Shown: positions 40,301 through 51,995 of the stretch, in pieces
Numbering within the stretch: the stretch's first letter is position 1
Layout: each line of letters starts with the position of its first letter
NCBI GenBank assembly: GCA_035772785.1
Contig: JAOCPU010000001.1
Location: 2,604,001 to 2,668,000 of the forward strand
Length of the DNA: 64,000 nt
Source: Phlebiopsis flavidoalba
Lineage: Eukaryota; Basidiomycota; Agaricomycetes; Polyporales; Phanerochaetaceae
Direction: 5' to 3'
Notes under the pieces: generated by a model
Databases searched by the model: none
Told to the model about the DNA's origin: nothing
The model's input: only the letters and a program-made list of their open reading frames with translations
Program-made: the position numbers and the translations under genes

Positions 40301-41642
40301 AATGTAAAAACATTGACAATCCCCCTTCACAAAACCTCAGAAAATTACCCCACGTGCGGCACCTCAGCCGGGGTCGGTTGCTGTGCTGCCCGCCCAACAC
40401 CGTCGCTCCCATCTCCAGAGCAGCTGTTGGTACACCATCTAGCCTACAAAGCATGTACGCCGTGGTGTACAGGGCATCGCGCTGCGGTTCGAGCAGAGAG
40501 CGCGCCATTTGAGGTCATTTCCCCTGAACCCCACGCCCGCAGTGTTCTCCAGCCTGTCGCTGTGCACAGCCCGCGATGGCCACTCGAGCGGTCTGATAAC
40601 ATCCCCGTCGTTTAGACGAGTAGTCCTCATCGAGGCTCCTCTAATGGGCTCCTTCGCCGTTGTTACTTATGTCCTATTATGGACGAAAGTCAGTCACGAG
40701 CTCGAGGGATATCTGGTGACGAGGCGCACCTATGTGGTCCCTATATACCCTAGTTGTACCCATACAACGGAGACCTGTGACGATTGAGATCCTGGGCTGA
40801 ATTGCTGCACCTCGCGCACCCAGCGTACGCTTGTCCTAGGGTGAAACCGGAGGCGAGTCCTGGCGTAGTTCTTTCCGTGTCGGCATGTTCCCGATACGGC
40901 GCACAGCCTAGGTATGGTCTGGATCCCAAGCACCCTTCTCATGCCATTGATGCCCGAGAACACGTATTTTCTAAGTTTTGGTGTATACGCTGAGATACAG
41001 CGGTATGCGTCTGGGCTCAGCTGTGGAGCTATAGGCGGGTGCTGCGGATTACGAGTCAACAAAACCTTTGTGGCCGAACAAAACTCACGTTTTTGATCCT
41101 TGAAGCTGTTCTAGTATGGAAGGTGTTAACGCGTATGATTATGAACACAACGAAGCTCCTAGAAGGAGCGATATGCTTTCGTTTTCCACACCCGGGTTGC
41201 GTGCAGTCGTCGGGACATTTTTTCCCGCGGACTAGAGAGGTAGTCAGTCTCAGGGATCACAATAAAGAAACGAACAGTTGATTCGATGATAACTTCAACT
41301 GTCTATCAGCCCCTGACCTGCACGTCTATACGCGTGGAACGAAAAGAGGTTTCATGTTCATACTTTGTGAAGCACACTTCGAGTGAATTGGTATAGGACA
41401 ACGACGACTTTCTCTGAATTCTGGTTGGTTAGTCGCAGACGCCATTGCCGTCCTTGGGTTAGCGCCTGCGCCTGTCCGCAGCTGCCGTTCGAAACGTTTA
41501 TGACAAAAATATGTACCTGAACGGTGAGTGTGTACATCCGCAAAACAAAAAATATAAGTTATTCATGACCAATGTTTGAGCAGTGGTATACAAGGCAATC
41601 AAAGAAACTGGGCGGAGGGTATATAGCTTACATTCCCAATTC
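37303..41642. other. 4.3 kb without a recognised gene
   Basis: Scattered open frames occur on both strands, including minus 38636-38040 (198 codons) and minus 40190-39606 (194 codons), but none shows a domain, signal peptide or homolog I know. Stretches such as PIGSLRFDYLDAAVKADLSS on the minus strand near 37690-37630 look protein-like and may be remnants. G-runs at 39520-39565 and mixed composition suggest decayed or rapidly evolving sequence. I find no transposase or reverse-transcriptase motif. Confidence 0.4.
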
Positions 41643-44600
41643 TTACGACGCCACCCGATGCCGTTTGAACGCAGCCTCGAACGTCGCCCGCGTTGTACTC
41701 GAGGCGCAACACCGGTGTTCGCGTAGCACTCTCTGCGGCGATATGTTTGTGACTTTGCAAAGTAGTCCGTCATGCGCAGCAGCTCCTCCTCGCACCACGC
41801 CTTCCACACTCCCACCATCACTGTGCCCGGAGCGATGCCGTCGTGCTGAGCTCGCCTGCTCCTCCGTGGTGGCCTTCTCGGAGGCCTCCGTAAAGTGCTT
41901 CTCCACACGCTTTGAAGAGCGCGTCGATGGAGCTTGCGCACGTCCTTTGAGTTGTACTCTTTGACGACCTTCTTCACAGAGGACTTGGAGTAGCTGCTGT
42001 TAGATGCTATCTCCTCGTAGGCGCAGTCGTCTTGAGCATACGCTCGATGCCGTCGAAGTATTCCTATGAATGACACGACGCCGAGTCAATGAGGGTGGGC
42101 GGGTGGGTGATGTGGTACGCACGATGATCTTAGTGAATGGTCTTCGCAGAACAAGTTTGACATAAGCCGTGAGAGATTTTCGTCGTATATGGTTTTTTTG
42201 GGGTGCTTTCCTGTCAGGAATCAATGCCACGGAGCCTATGTCTAGCTGGGACATCTCGGCAACGAAGTGATGCATATTCTCTGTCGGGGAAAATGGCGGG
42301 GATGAGCAACATAGACACAAGGGTCCCTGAATCCTGACCGGGATGAGGATGACATGGTAGTTGATGTATGTCCCCTTGTCTTCGCCCCTTCTCCGCCATC
42401 TTGGCACATCTGTCTCAGACCACGGCAAACATGGCCTCGACGATTCTAGCATACGCGGTATTTACGGACCAATTGTCATGATCTCAAAGTGTGGTCGGGC
42501 CTCAATGAGCTGGTTTCATCCCCCCCCCCCCGTGGGTGATTGCTGCGAAACGTAAGCGGGGAACTGGTCCTTGATGAACGGCGCGACCCATTGCGCTTCT
42601 TACTGGTCAAACTTGGTCTCTTCAACGCCTTTAATGCGCTCGCTACTACGATTCAATAAGTAGAGCAGGTACCGAATGCGTTACTGCGAATAGCGCTCAG
42701 TACGTTACCACGTTCCGCTCGAAGAGCGTCTTTAGACGGTACGTGCTGCATTCTCTAGCAAGCCGAGTAAGAATGCGTTACCGCGCTCCTCCGCATCGGG
42801 AGGAACTTCTCAAGGCAAGCACACCATTCCAACATATTGCCTGTGCGAAACATTGAATACCAGCAAGTCGCGAGTGAGGTATGCATAACCGTAGATCGGA
42901 CAGAAGGCATCTCTTGGATAGTTGCAGCATCCTAGCCACGTCTATAATCTGCAAGCCCCAGGAACCGCGAAGATGAGGTTCTCCTAGCTACCGGCAGTTC
43001 GAGCTTCACTGGTATTGGGACTTGAGACTCGCCGAAGACCGCGCGGCTTGCCGTCTGATAGTAGTTCTCACAAGAACCCCATGTAGTCGGCGGAAAGGTC
43101 AATGCGGCATCGTTGATTTGGAGGAAGTCTGCAATGCAATCTTAGGTTGATGTGAATTATGAATGGTGCCAAAAGTCTTTTGATATCGATGCCTCTCTGT
43201 ACACGAGGGGCGCCACCCGCTTCCAGGGTACGAGGCCCTATACGGCCTTTGCCCGGGGTTAGATGAATGGTTAGACCATGAGATGGGATGCCGGTACATC
43301 GGAGGCTCGCATGTCGCGCGTCACCGCCTGCTCGCGTCTCTCCACCGCGAGTCTTCTAAGGGGGATCGGACAATAGTGCCAGCTCTGCGAACGACTGGCA
43401 GCAGCCACGGCTGGTGGTAGAACGTTCTCGCACCCAGACCTAAGAATACTAAGTTGACATCCACTAGTCTAGAGAATCAAAGGTACCGTCACAGCATCGT
43501 CGTCTCCAGTCTTCTTGATCATGATGAAAGTCACATGCCGCCGCAAATATGCCCGTACTTGGGTGCTATGCAGTTGCTAGCCGCCGAGAAGTTTCCTTTG
43601 TCGACGTGTCAAAAAGGGATTCAAGGTGGCGGTAAAAAAATGGCATAACCTAGCCGCGCACTAAACTTTCCATATGTTGTCTCTCTCATCTCCTTGAGGT
43701 ACACAACATTAGGCCCCCGTACCGACTCTACCGTAAGACTCGAGCTGCTTGTGGTTCTACGATGTTATGGTCTCCCTTTCGTGGCTTTTAATACGCCACT
43801 GTTTTTGAGCCGAGCAGGCGACAGAGCAGACTTGAACGGAACTGCTTTTAGTTCAACCACGGAGCTCTCGAGGAGAATACGCACCTGGGCGTCGACGTCA
43901 TGATCTTCAAGAAGTCAAACAGCCGCTTGCAGAATTGCGCGTTGTACGTGCGGTACTCTTCCAGTTCGCTCCATCGTAGCAGCCAAATGTCTAGTGGAAA
44001 ATTGACACTCTCACAATGCAAGACGGAGTGAGCCCACGAACCTCGGTCTCTGCCCAGCCTGGAGTGCCTTGTAGAGCTCTGTGTCGCAGCCTCTTCGACG
44101 GCCCTCGATGTTGTTTTCTCGACGCGACGCCTGGTGCAGCTGATGAAGCGACTTGTTGTCAACTTGGACAGTGTGCTAAGGTAAGACGTGAGTGAAATGA
44201 GTGCAACTAGATCACGGTGGCACTGACGAGTAGCTCCTCGAGTTCGTTGAGCAAGGCTCGTTGGTTTTGTGTTTTGTACTTGAAGACCACGATCTTGCGA
44301 CTGAATAAAGGTAATATCTTCACTGACAGTCTGTGGAGTTCGGGTTTACTAAGGCTGAGTTGTACTCGTAGAGGAATTCCATACGTTTAGGTGAATTTTG
44401 TATGACGAAATCACACTGTCTAAGCTGTCCAACTCTTTCAGCGCGTCGTCCATGTATTTCAACACAATGGGTTGACTACGATTCATCAGACTCAATGAAC
44501 GAATGTATATTAGCCTACAACAAAAATCAATCATTAGGCCCAACACTCAACCCAATCACCACAGCACGCACCTTATCCAGAGCTGTCAGTTCATCAAGAA

Positions 44601-46315
44601 GACGCGCTTCATCAAATCAGATCCGTCGTCCCCGCCCCGCCGAACTGAGGATATCCCCACTCGCCCACTCGTATCCCTCGAGCATCTCCTCAAAGCTCGT
44701 GAGCATCGCCTGCGCGGCCTCCTCCGCCACCTCGACCTCTTCGCCCGCGCCCTCGTCCCAGTCGTCCTGCAACGGAATATCGCCCGAGAGCAGGCGGTCC
44801 AGCGCCGCCTGGTTCACGGGGTCAAAGAACGATACGCGCGCGTTTGGGCTCTCTCGCCGGCTTTGAGCCGAGGCGGGTGTAGCAGCCTCTGCTGTCATCT
44901 TGCGACTTGGAGCAGACGGTCCAGGCACCGGGTGACAGGTTCTGTTGGCGGGGTGTCTCTGGGTACACAGGGGGTTCGTACGCAGAGGGTGTGGAGATGG
45001 TTGAGGTGGGTACGGGGGTAAGGAATTGCCAGTGACACGCTCGATGTGGACTGGGAGGGCGTGCCATTTGGCCGGCGTGCTGAATGCAGATGTAGTGGGA
45101 AGAGCCGTCGCTGGGACTGGCGGAATAGATTATGACAGGGGCTTGATCGGTCGGGGGCTGGTGGAAAGAGCAATCGCGGGAACAGGGGTAGCTATGGTAG
45201 AGGTGAACGAGCGTGTGGACGAAGCGTTCGAAGGTCGACGCGCTCTGCGAGTTTGGCTCGGGTGCTCAGCGACGTACGGTGGAGGCTGTTGCTCTCTACT
45301 AGACGATAGGATCGTCGCCGGGCGACGGACTGGTGGTGTCTGAGCCCGCTCAGGTATTTCCGTCGCTGTGTAACGCCAGTGCGGGCGTCGATGGACTCTG
45401 GGTCGAAGTGTCGGCGGAGTTATAGGGGCGGCGCGGGCCCGTGATTAAGTAGCCTGCTAGAGCTGGTGTATGGAATGGCTGTTGCGGGCACCGGAGGTAT
45501 TGGTGGAGTGTTTTGTATATCCGCCAACTCTACTCGCGGGCATGTCGGCCTGCGGCGCGTCCGTTTTGCATATGGTCGTCTTGGTGTCGCAGCCAAGGAA
45601 ACACCATTAGGGGGCGTGGGTGCCACGTTCCATACAGAGCGAAAGCAGGCGCGTCGGTGGGGGAGCCGGCTGCCTCGCAGCTGGTTAATCTGAATGTCAG
45701 ATGCTCGCCAGTCCATACAACAACAGGAACAACATACGTTTTAGCATCAGGATCGCGAATACCAACAACTTGAAGGGCGCACCGCGGAATTGCGAGCGAA
45801 AGAGCTTGATCAGAGAGACCACGAAATTAGCCTGCTCCCTCTCGCTCTCTGTCTGCCATCTGTATGTCCTAGCGAGTGTAACGTTGAAAGCTAAAGGCTG
45901 GACATTCCCCATTTGAGCACCTCACAGCGTCGTCATCACATACCAGTCACGCACATGTACGACCTCGACGGCTCTCACGTCGCTCAGTCTCCATGTCTTG
46001 CCAACAGAGAACGTTGCTATTCGAGTTCTGTTTCGACTTATGAATGAATCCACCCCATCACTGGATCCTGGGCAAACGCAGATTTTTTTTTTTTTTTGTT
46101 TTTTATTGGGATGCCTGAGGAGGATACTTTATGACGTTCCCATACATACTGGCTAGGATAATATACCGTGGCTTCTGCTGCCCGCCCTCATCCGGCGCAT
46201 CTCCCATTCCCTATATCTTCCACACATGCGCAACGTATGTCTCTTGATTATACCCTTGAGCGTTGAGCTTCGAGAATATCGAGGATACTATCCTGTTCTG
46301 GACGTCGTCCGCCAT
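41643..46315 (-). CDS. SEC3: SEC3 (EXOC1), exocyst complex subunit
   Basis: SEC3 marks exocytic sites and tethers vesicles as part of the octameric exocyst. It starts MADDVQNRIVSSIFSKLNAQ then GYNQETYVAHVWK (46315-46240) and ends AAFKRHRVAS with the stop at 41643-41645. The N-terminal PIP2/Rho-binding domain is seen as FNVTLARTYRWQTESEREQA then NFVVSLIKLF (45890-45800). An acidic mid-region follows (VSFFDPVNQAALDRLLSGDI, then LTSFEEMLEGYEWASGDIL; 44845-44640). The conserved core contains IVLKYMDDALKELDSLDSVI then SSYKIHLN (44460-44395) and FIQSQDRGLQVQ (about 44310). C-terminal helices are NMHHFVAEMSQLDIGSVAL, AYVKLVLRRPFTKI, IASNSSYSKSSVKKVVKEYN then SKDVRK, and ALFKRVEKHFTEASEKATTE (42290-41860). 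The segment 42500-43450 is hard to read because of frame breaks. A 15-T run at 46083-46097 falls between N-terminal exons. Confidence 0.92.
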
Positions 46316-46483
46316 CCGTGAGTCGCGGTCGTCGCGCTGGAGCAATACTCGTGGTGTGAAGGCAAGATGAGGTCGGCTGCGAGACCGTCAATTCGTCGCG
46401 GAGAGGCGCCCGCCACACTCCTTTCGGACGACCTCCACCGCCGGGCCAGCCGCGAATCTCTCTGCTCGCACTCTCGTCCAAAA
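46316..46483. promoter_or_regulatory. Divergent SEC3/MRPL10 promoter
   Basis: 168 bp lie between the two ATGs. No TATA box is visible. The sequence is GC-rich with CG-rich blocks (gtcgcggagaggcgcccgcc), in keeping with housekeeping promoters. Confidence 0.5.
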
Positions 46484-47460
46484 ATGTCGACGCTTTCGCG
46501 TTTCAGAGCGGTCGCTAGCCGTATCCGCCTCTCCAACCTGTCTCCGGCCGAGAACTCGCAGCACAATGTGAGCTGGCTCGCGCTTTTACCGTTGGTTCGT
46601 TCGCTGACCTTTCCGGAGCAAAAAACGTGTGGGTCGTGTGGTCAACGGTTCGGGCCGTGGTGGTACTTCAGGAAGGGGTCACAAAGGTCAGAAGGCGAGG
46701 TTGGTAATGGCAAGCCCAAGCCTTATGGCTTCGAGGGTGGCCAAACACCGCTCGTCAAGCGGTTCCCGAAGAGAGGCTTCGTGAACTCGTGCGTTCGAAC
46801 TCTCATGGTCCTCTGAAGCTCGTATTTATCTTTTTAAACAGCAACGGAAAGGAGTATGCTCCCCGTAAACCTTGATCGAATTCAATACTGGATAGAACAA
46901 GGGTCGCCTGGACGTCCTCTCCGGAGAGCCCAATTACTGCTCGTGAGCTGCTGCTCAGCGGCTGTATCCACGACGCCCACGATGGTATCAAGCTTTTGGC
47001 CAGTGTGCGTAACAAAGGAGTACGGGTGCTCCTCCTCGTTTGCTGACGTGCAATATGGGCTCCGAGCACCTCAAGGCACCTATTCACATAACGCCTTCCA
47101 AGGCGTCGTGTGAGACCGCCATTCGTGCAGTAGAGAAACTCGGCGGGACCGTCTTCTGCAAATACTACCAAACCCTCTCGCGCTCCGGGACTGTGTCAAG
47201 GGTCGAACAGATCGGATAAGGCTGCACCGGTCAGGCAGTAATGACATTGTCCTTGCGTACATGGCAAACCAAGCTTCTTCCAGGCGGGTTCTCACTATTC
47301 GCCACAGTCTGGTACACACAGTGGAAAAAAAACCGGGGATACCTTTCGCCAGAAGCGATGCGAGAAGATGCCAGTGGTTGAGGACCGGTGGCGAGAGTTG
47401 TCGAAGCAGCTCCGTATATACAAGCAGCAGGGCTACGAGAAGGCCAAGAAGAGGCAGTAG
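46484..47460 (+). CDS. MRPL10: Mitochondrial ribosomal protein uL15m (MRPL10)
   Basis: Large-subunit protein of the mitochondrial ribosome. It starts MSTLSRFRAVASRIRLSNLS then PAENSQHN, a basic Arg/Ser-rich start that suits a mitochondrial presequence. After an intron (about 46568-46620) comes the L15 signature, KRVGR and GSGRGGTSGRGHKGQKAR (46625-46700), then GNGKPKPYGFEGGQTPLVKR and FPKRGFVN (46705-46790). A second intron leads to NGKEYAPVNLDRIQYWIEQG (46842-46905). Next come PITARELLLSGCIHDAHDGI then KLL, KASCETAIRAVEKLGGTVFC then KYY (47100-47170), and LSKQLRIYKQQGYEKAKKRQ with the stop at 47458-47460. Single-base deletions shift the frame near 46700 and 46915. It is convergent with PRP38; the stops are 60 bp apart. 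Confidence 0.93.
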
Positions 47461-47520
47461 AAGACGTCTTACATTATTTGCATCTCCTAATTCCTTGTCC
47501 CCCGATCCTTGTCTGTCGTT

Positions 47521-48615
47521 TTAATCGGCTTGCCGTCCCTCCATACGATCCGGCGATATACACTTCTGCTGCGAGAACGGAATCGTTCCGAGCCTCGTTG
47601 ACCCTATCCGGGATATGCTGCGACTGCGTGAACGATAACGCGAGCCACTTCGTGAGACCGCGACGGACTCCGAGACACGTAGCGAGAGCCGGCTTCTGAC
47701 GGTGAGCGTCACCTCGGCTCTTGTCTGAAGTGGGGCTTCCTGCTGCTGTGCTCGTGACCGGCTGGCACTGCGACTTCTGCTGGGGCTTCGGCTTGGGCTT
47801 CGACTTTTGTCGCTACCTGCATCACTCTTGCCTTCCATCGCGTCCAACAGACGACTCTTTCGTGGTCCGAGGTCGCCGTTATCCTCTAATGTCTCTCGTT
47901 TTTTTTGTCAGTCGAGGTAAGATGATGTCGCAGACGCGCTCATCAATGCAGTAGTTTGATCGACGAACTCGTCCATAAATGTGAGATTGTACCCGCCTGT
48001 AGGATGTGAGGGATGGTCAGATAGGCGATGACGCGCCGTACTCACCTGCATTCCGATATCTTTATCTTGCGAAAGTCCCTCATCAAAGGCTCCAGGATCT
48101 CGTACCACTTCCGCTGCTCGGAATGTCACATGCGAATGTACATGGCTGCTAGTGCTCGTAGATACCTGCAAAAATTTGAGCTTAGAATCTAAGGAACGAC
48201 CACTTGCACCACACTTGAACCTCGTCAGCTTGGAGGTATTCCAACAATATCTCCTTCTCCGGCTGAATTTGCAAGACAGCTTAAGAAGCAAGCACAGAAA
48301 TTCGGTTGGCTTGTTGTTGCCGTACACGCCGCCCACTGCCTTGAGCTCTATCGCCTTATCAATAAGACTCTCAGCTATCAATAACACGCGTCTACAGAAC
48401 CCCATTAGACACAAAGGTAGGGCTGTGCACGTCCACGGTGAGCGCAAAGCAGTGCTCCTTCCAGTATGGAGCCTCATATATACGATTCCGGATGACAGTC
48501 TCGACGAGATACTGCACAGAGTGTCAGGCCAAGACATATCACAAGTATTTGTAGTACTCGCTTGTGGGTTTTGGCCGTGGATGGCGAGCGCGCCGCGGAC
48601 GGTGGTATTGGCCAT
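47521..48615 (-). CDS. PRP38: PRP38, U4/U6.U5 tri-snRNP splicing factor
   Basis: PRP38 is needed for spliceosome activation. It starts MANTTVRGALAIHGQNPQ (48615-48562), an intron, then YLVETVIRNRIYEAPYWKEH and CFALT (about 48510-48440). A second intron is followed by ESLIDKAIELKAVGGVYGNN then KPTEFLCLLLKL (48370-48270), MTFRAAEV (about 48125) and NMGEYNLTFMDEFVDQ-like YNLTFMDEFVD (47985-47953). This is the complete PRP38 core. The C-terminal tail is RS-rich: DKSRSPSRSPSRSRSASRSR (47815) then RYRSRSRSISR (47610), as in metazoan and basidiomycete PRP38. The first intron appears to use a GC donor (gcgagt) rather than GT, which may be real or a base error. The exact tail frame is uncertain. Confidence 0.93.
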
Positions 48616-48922
48616 GGTGGTCGCGGTTGAGAGATTTGTTTTGGTTTGTGTTAGGATCGAAAGCTTTTGCCTTCCTTATTCAGGTTGTCAGGCCGAGGCT
48701 CCTGTTACGCTCTGACGCCCACGAGCACCCTTACACCACAGGGGGGCGTTGACACGTGCATCACCTCAAACGTGGTGTACGCCTTCGGGGCTGTTCCAAA
48801 AACTCCTTTACCTTTTCAGAATCTTCCCTTATGCTCGAACGGGGCTGTTGGGTCATTTAATTCTGCCGCCAGCCGGCTCTGGGCCTGAGGCCGTTTTCGA
48901 ATTCTCCGTACGGGGGGGCCGT

Positions 48923-49016
48923 GGCCACCCGGGGAGTAGACTGATCGTGCTACGGCCGCCTGTCCTCCTTTACCACACCGGGTGGCTAAATCGTCGTTGT
49001 AAGGGTACCACCCGGT
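48923..49016. repeat. Three inverted copies of a CCACCCGG motif
   Basis: ccacccgg occurs at about 48925-48932, its complement accgggtgg at 48977-48985, and ccacccggt again at 49008-49016, giving alternative 9-bp stems. A further cgggtgg lies near 49045. The surrounding 48.7-49.1 kb is upstream of PRP38 and has no recognised gene. Confidence 0.7.
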
Positions 49017-49089
49017 ACGCCCTCTCACATCCCATCATAATTTCGGGTGGCACACCTCACGTTACGACCAGCCTGTTTATTTTTTAAAT

Positions 49090-51779
49090 AGAAACAACAA
49101 GCCTCTGAACGGCGTGCCACTCTCGACCCATTACTCTCTGACTGCTCCACATAGGATAGTCCGTGAGAAATACAGACATCCTCTGCACAGGGGCGATAGA
49201 GAGCGAAGAAGTTCTGTGACAAGATCTGTAGAAACTCCGAACCGCCTTCCTGCTTGTCTGGTTACCCGAATTAGGATGATGAAAATGAGGCGTGGCTGAT
49301 GGGCCGCCGGCGGACAATGAACCACCGTGCGGCCACGGATAGACGCTGACTTTTATCCATTCACGTCGGTGACGGTGCCCAACGGCTTTTGGGTCCAAAA
49401 ACCATATATATACCCTCGCCTCCCCTCCCCCCTTTCTCTCTGTCTCTACTCCCATGTCCCCATCCCTTCGTCGCCCTCATCTTCTCATTACCCATATCTA
49501 TTATCAAGTTCATGTTGCTCGGCGTTGTGTCCTTGCCTGTCTTCCTTCGTCCTTCTCAGCTCTCCTCCTCTCTCGTCGATTTGTGGCGTAGTGTTGCTCC
49601 TCCCCTCTGGCCTCCCTCAAGCACCGAAACCTCAAGTAGAAGACCCTAGAAGATCGTGACAAGACGCATGGACCCGGGACGACGCACAATGAAGCCCTCG
49701 TCGGCGCCGATAGTTGGCCTTTTGTGGCCATTAGGCCGTGGATCAGGTAGCGACCTCCCCGACCTCTACAACATAGACAGTCTGTCCTGGATTCGCAGTC
49801 GGTGAGTATGCAAGCTCTACGAAGACATCTTCGCTCTGACACGCGGTCCTTCGCAGCTGGTTCGTGGCGATGGGCTATGGCTTCAACGTCAAGTCTCCAG
49901 ATCGAGGCCGACGTGCTGGGGGGCGCGCAGTGGCATGGGCGGCCGGCGACCTCCATGTCCTCTTTAACGCAAGTAGCCTCTCACTGTTCTGCGGCATGCT
50001 ATCGGACGACCTTCATCCACGGGCGGGACAACACATCTGCAAGGTCGTTTCATCAAGATCGCCCGAGTCCGACGTGTGCCTCAAGTCCGGCGTGCCGTGT
50101 GATTTCTCGGCGCCCGTTGTCTTTCTCGCTTGTTGTCTTGCTTCTCCTGTACATCTGCATCCCGCTGCTCCTCTCCTCTCATCGCTTCCCATCCCCTCAC
50201 CACTTCCTATCCTCCCTTGAACTCGGGGAAAAAAATTACGCGCGCCAGAAGCCTTTGGCTTTCTAAAAAAAAAAAAGCAACGCGCTAATAAAAAAAGATA
50301 AGATATTAAAAAAAAGAAGACCAAAAAAGAACAACAAAAAGACATGGCCAAAAAATACCAAGCACGAAGATAAATCAGAAGACCTACAAGAATCAAATTA
50401 AAAGTGCAGACCAGGGCGGCGGGTGGTGGTAGGGTACGAGACGTGACTAGTGATATGTTCGCCCGCCTTCAAGAAGCTCTCTATTGGCCCCCACGCCGAC
50501 CGTCGGGGAGATGGTGGCCTGCTCGTTTGAGCGATAAGGTGCGCCTCCTCGTTGTTCAACTCCTGATCGTTTGTGTACTGACGCACTTGCCTTTGCAGCC
50601 ATGTCGCCTCTGCTTCGGCAAGGTACTCATGTGCTTACTCCGTTATCCAGTATGTGCGCTCTTCGTTTCGCCCACTCACCTCTTGTAGGCCTCTGGGCAC
50701 GATTTAACTATCATACTTTTCGCCTCAAAACGCTTGTAAGTCCTCGCCACCGTCTTCATCACCGACCTCTGAACCCCTCCCACGTGTACGACGATAGACC
50801 TTTGATCGGTCACAGCCCCACCCAAACCTCAGCGTGACGGCAACGATGCCGCGTTCACGGTATGCCTTCACCCCGTGCCCTTCACCTCACCTAGGTCTCG
50901 CAGTGGAAGCCACGACGAGGGCCGCTCTCTCCCTGGAGGTCTGACGGGTTGGCACAATGTTTATTATACCACGTCGGGGACGGGGTAGGTGGCGGGTCCC
51001 CCAGCGGGGGGAGCAGCCTCTGTGCGAAGGTGCGGAGACGGATTGTGATGCTCGCAGCTCGCCCACACTCAAGTACGGTGCGCCCCTGACCGTCCTGTTC
51101 TCGCTGCTGACGCAGTCCCCTAGGACACCCAAACCCAAGCCATCATCAACCAACACGATCCACGGATCTCCAACCAGTGTGCTTCAAGTTTCAACTCGAT
51201 GTTACTCACCGCCTCCGCCGGGACTGCCAACGTTCTGAGGCCCGGCGTGCTAGCAGTCCGCGCCGGGGGGTTCCGGTTGTGGTGGAGGGCCCTCAGGTAG
51301 GCAGTCGCCGCGCGGAATTTCCAGGCAAGCAACTTCATGAAGCTATACGATTGTGTGATGGTGCGTGTAGCCTATCACCGTGTCTGACGTGGGTATCTCA
51401 TGCACATCCTTCTCCTTTTTTAGCACTCAACGCCCCCAACGCCTCGTCATTTGAGAGTCTCTTGAGCCCCGGTACACGCGTGCCTTCGAATAAGTCTGTC
51501 GCCGACAAAACAACTCGCCACACCGAAGAACTCAAGAGTGCTGATAATTTCCGACTCGGAAAAAACGCCCCATTAGTCCCCCTCATCCGAGGCGGCTGAC
51601 GTCAGAGGATTCGTTCTCTCGTACTTATTCTGTCTGCCTGTTTTTGCCTTTCCAGGGGTAATCTTCGGACAAGACGGCCCTCCATGTAAGTCCTCTCACG
51701 AACCGCTCGCCGCGCAATCCTCTAACCATTTAACTCAGACTTTCGAAGACGGCGACATGATATCTAGCAATTAATATTT
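49090..51779. other. 2.7 kb without a recognised gene; A-rich tract
   Basis: The plus strand has hydrophobic, Ser/Pro/Leu-rich open stretches (for example MLLGVVSLPVFLRPSQLSSS at 49512 and FVAMGYGFNVKSPDRGRRAG near 49862), but no family is recognisable and the minus strand is equally open. An A-rich tract lies at 50228-50400 with an 11-A run. A plus segment at 51205-51350 (LRPGVLAVRAGGFRLWWRAL) looks protein-like. I cannot support a gene model. Confidence 0.35.
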
Positions 51780-51925
51780 ATTGTTGCAACAATATCTCGG
51801 TGCGTCACCATCTTGTGACGCTCACTGACCCGTCTCGTAGTGGGGGCACACGTGCTACCCACTACGAGGCCCCCAAAAGGGAGCAGTTTCTACTTACGTA
51901 GAGAACCGCTCCCTTTTAGGGGTTT
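51780..51925. other. Cluster of four consecutive stem-loops
   Basis: Four inverted repeats lie end to end: attgttgcaacaat (51780-51793, perfect palindrome); gcgtcac/gtgacgc (51802-51808 and 51815-51821); ctcgtagtggg/cccactacgag (51834-51844 and 51858-51868, perfect 11-bp arms); and an imperfect 23-25-bp stem, ccccaaaagggagc...gctcccttttagggg (51871-51925), with a ttac loop. The density suggests a structured RNA or a mobile-element end, but I do not recognise a known family. Confidence 0.7.
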
Positions 51926-51995
51926 CGTACTGGCTTGACCCAGGGCTTGAAGGTGTTTCGCTTTGCCCACCCCTAGAGCGTGTAAAGTAACCATA

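Noticed and set aside
37303..41642. Retrotransposon or DNA transposon remnant
   Set aside because: No YxDD, DDE, integrase zinc finger, LTR pair or target-site duplication could be seen.
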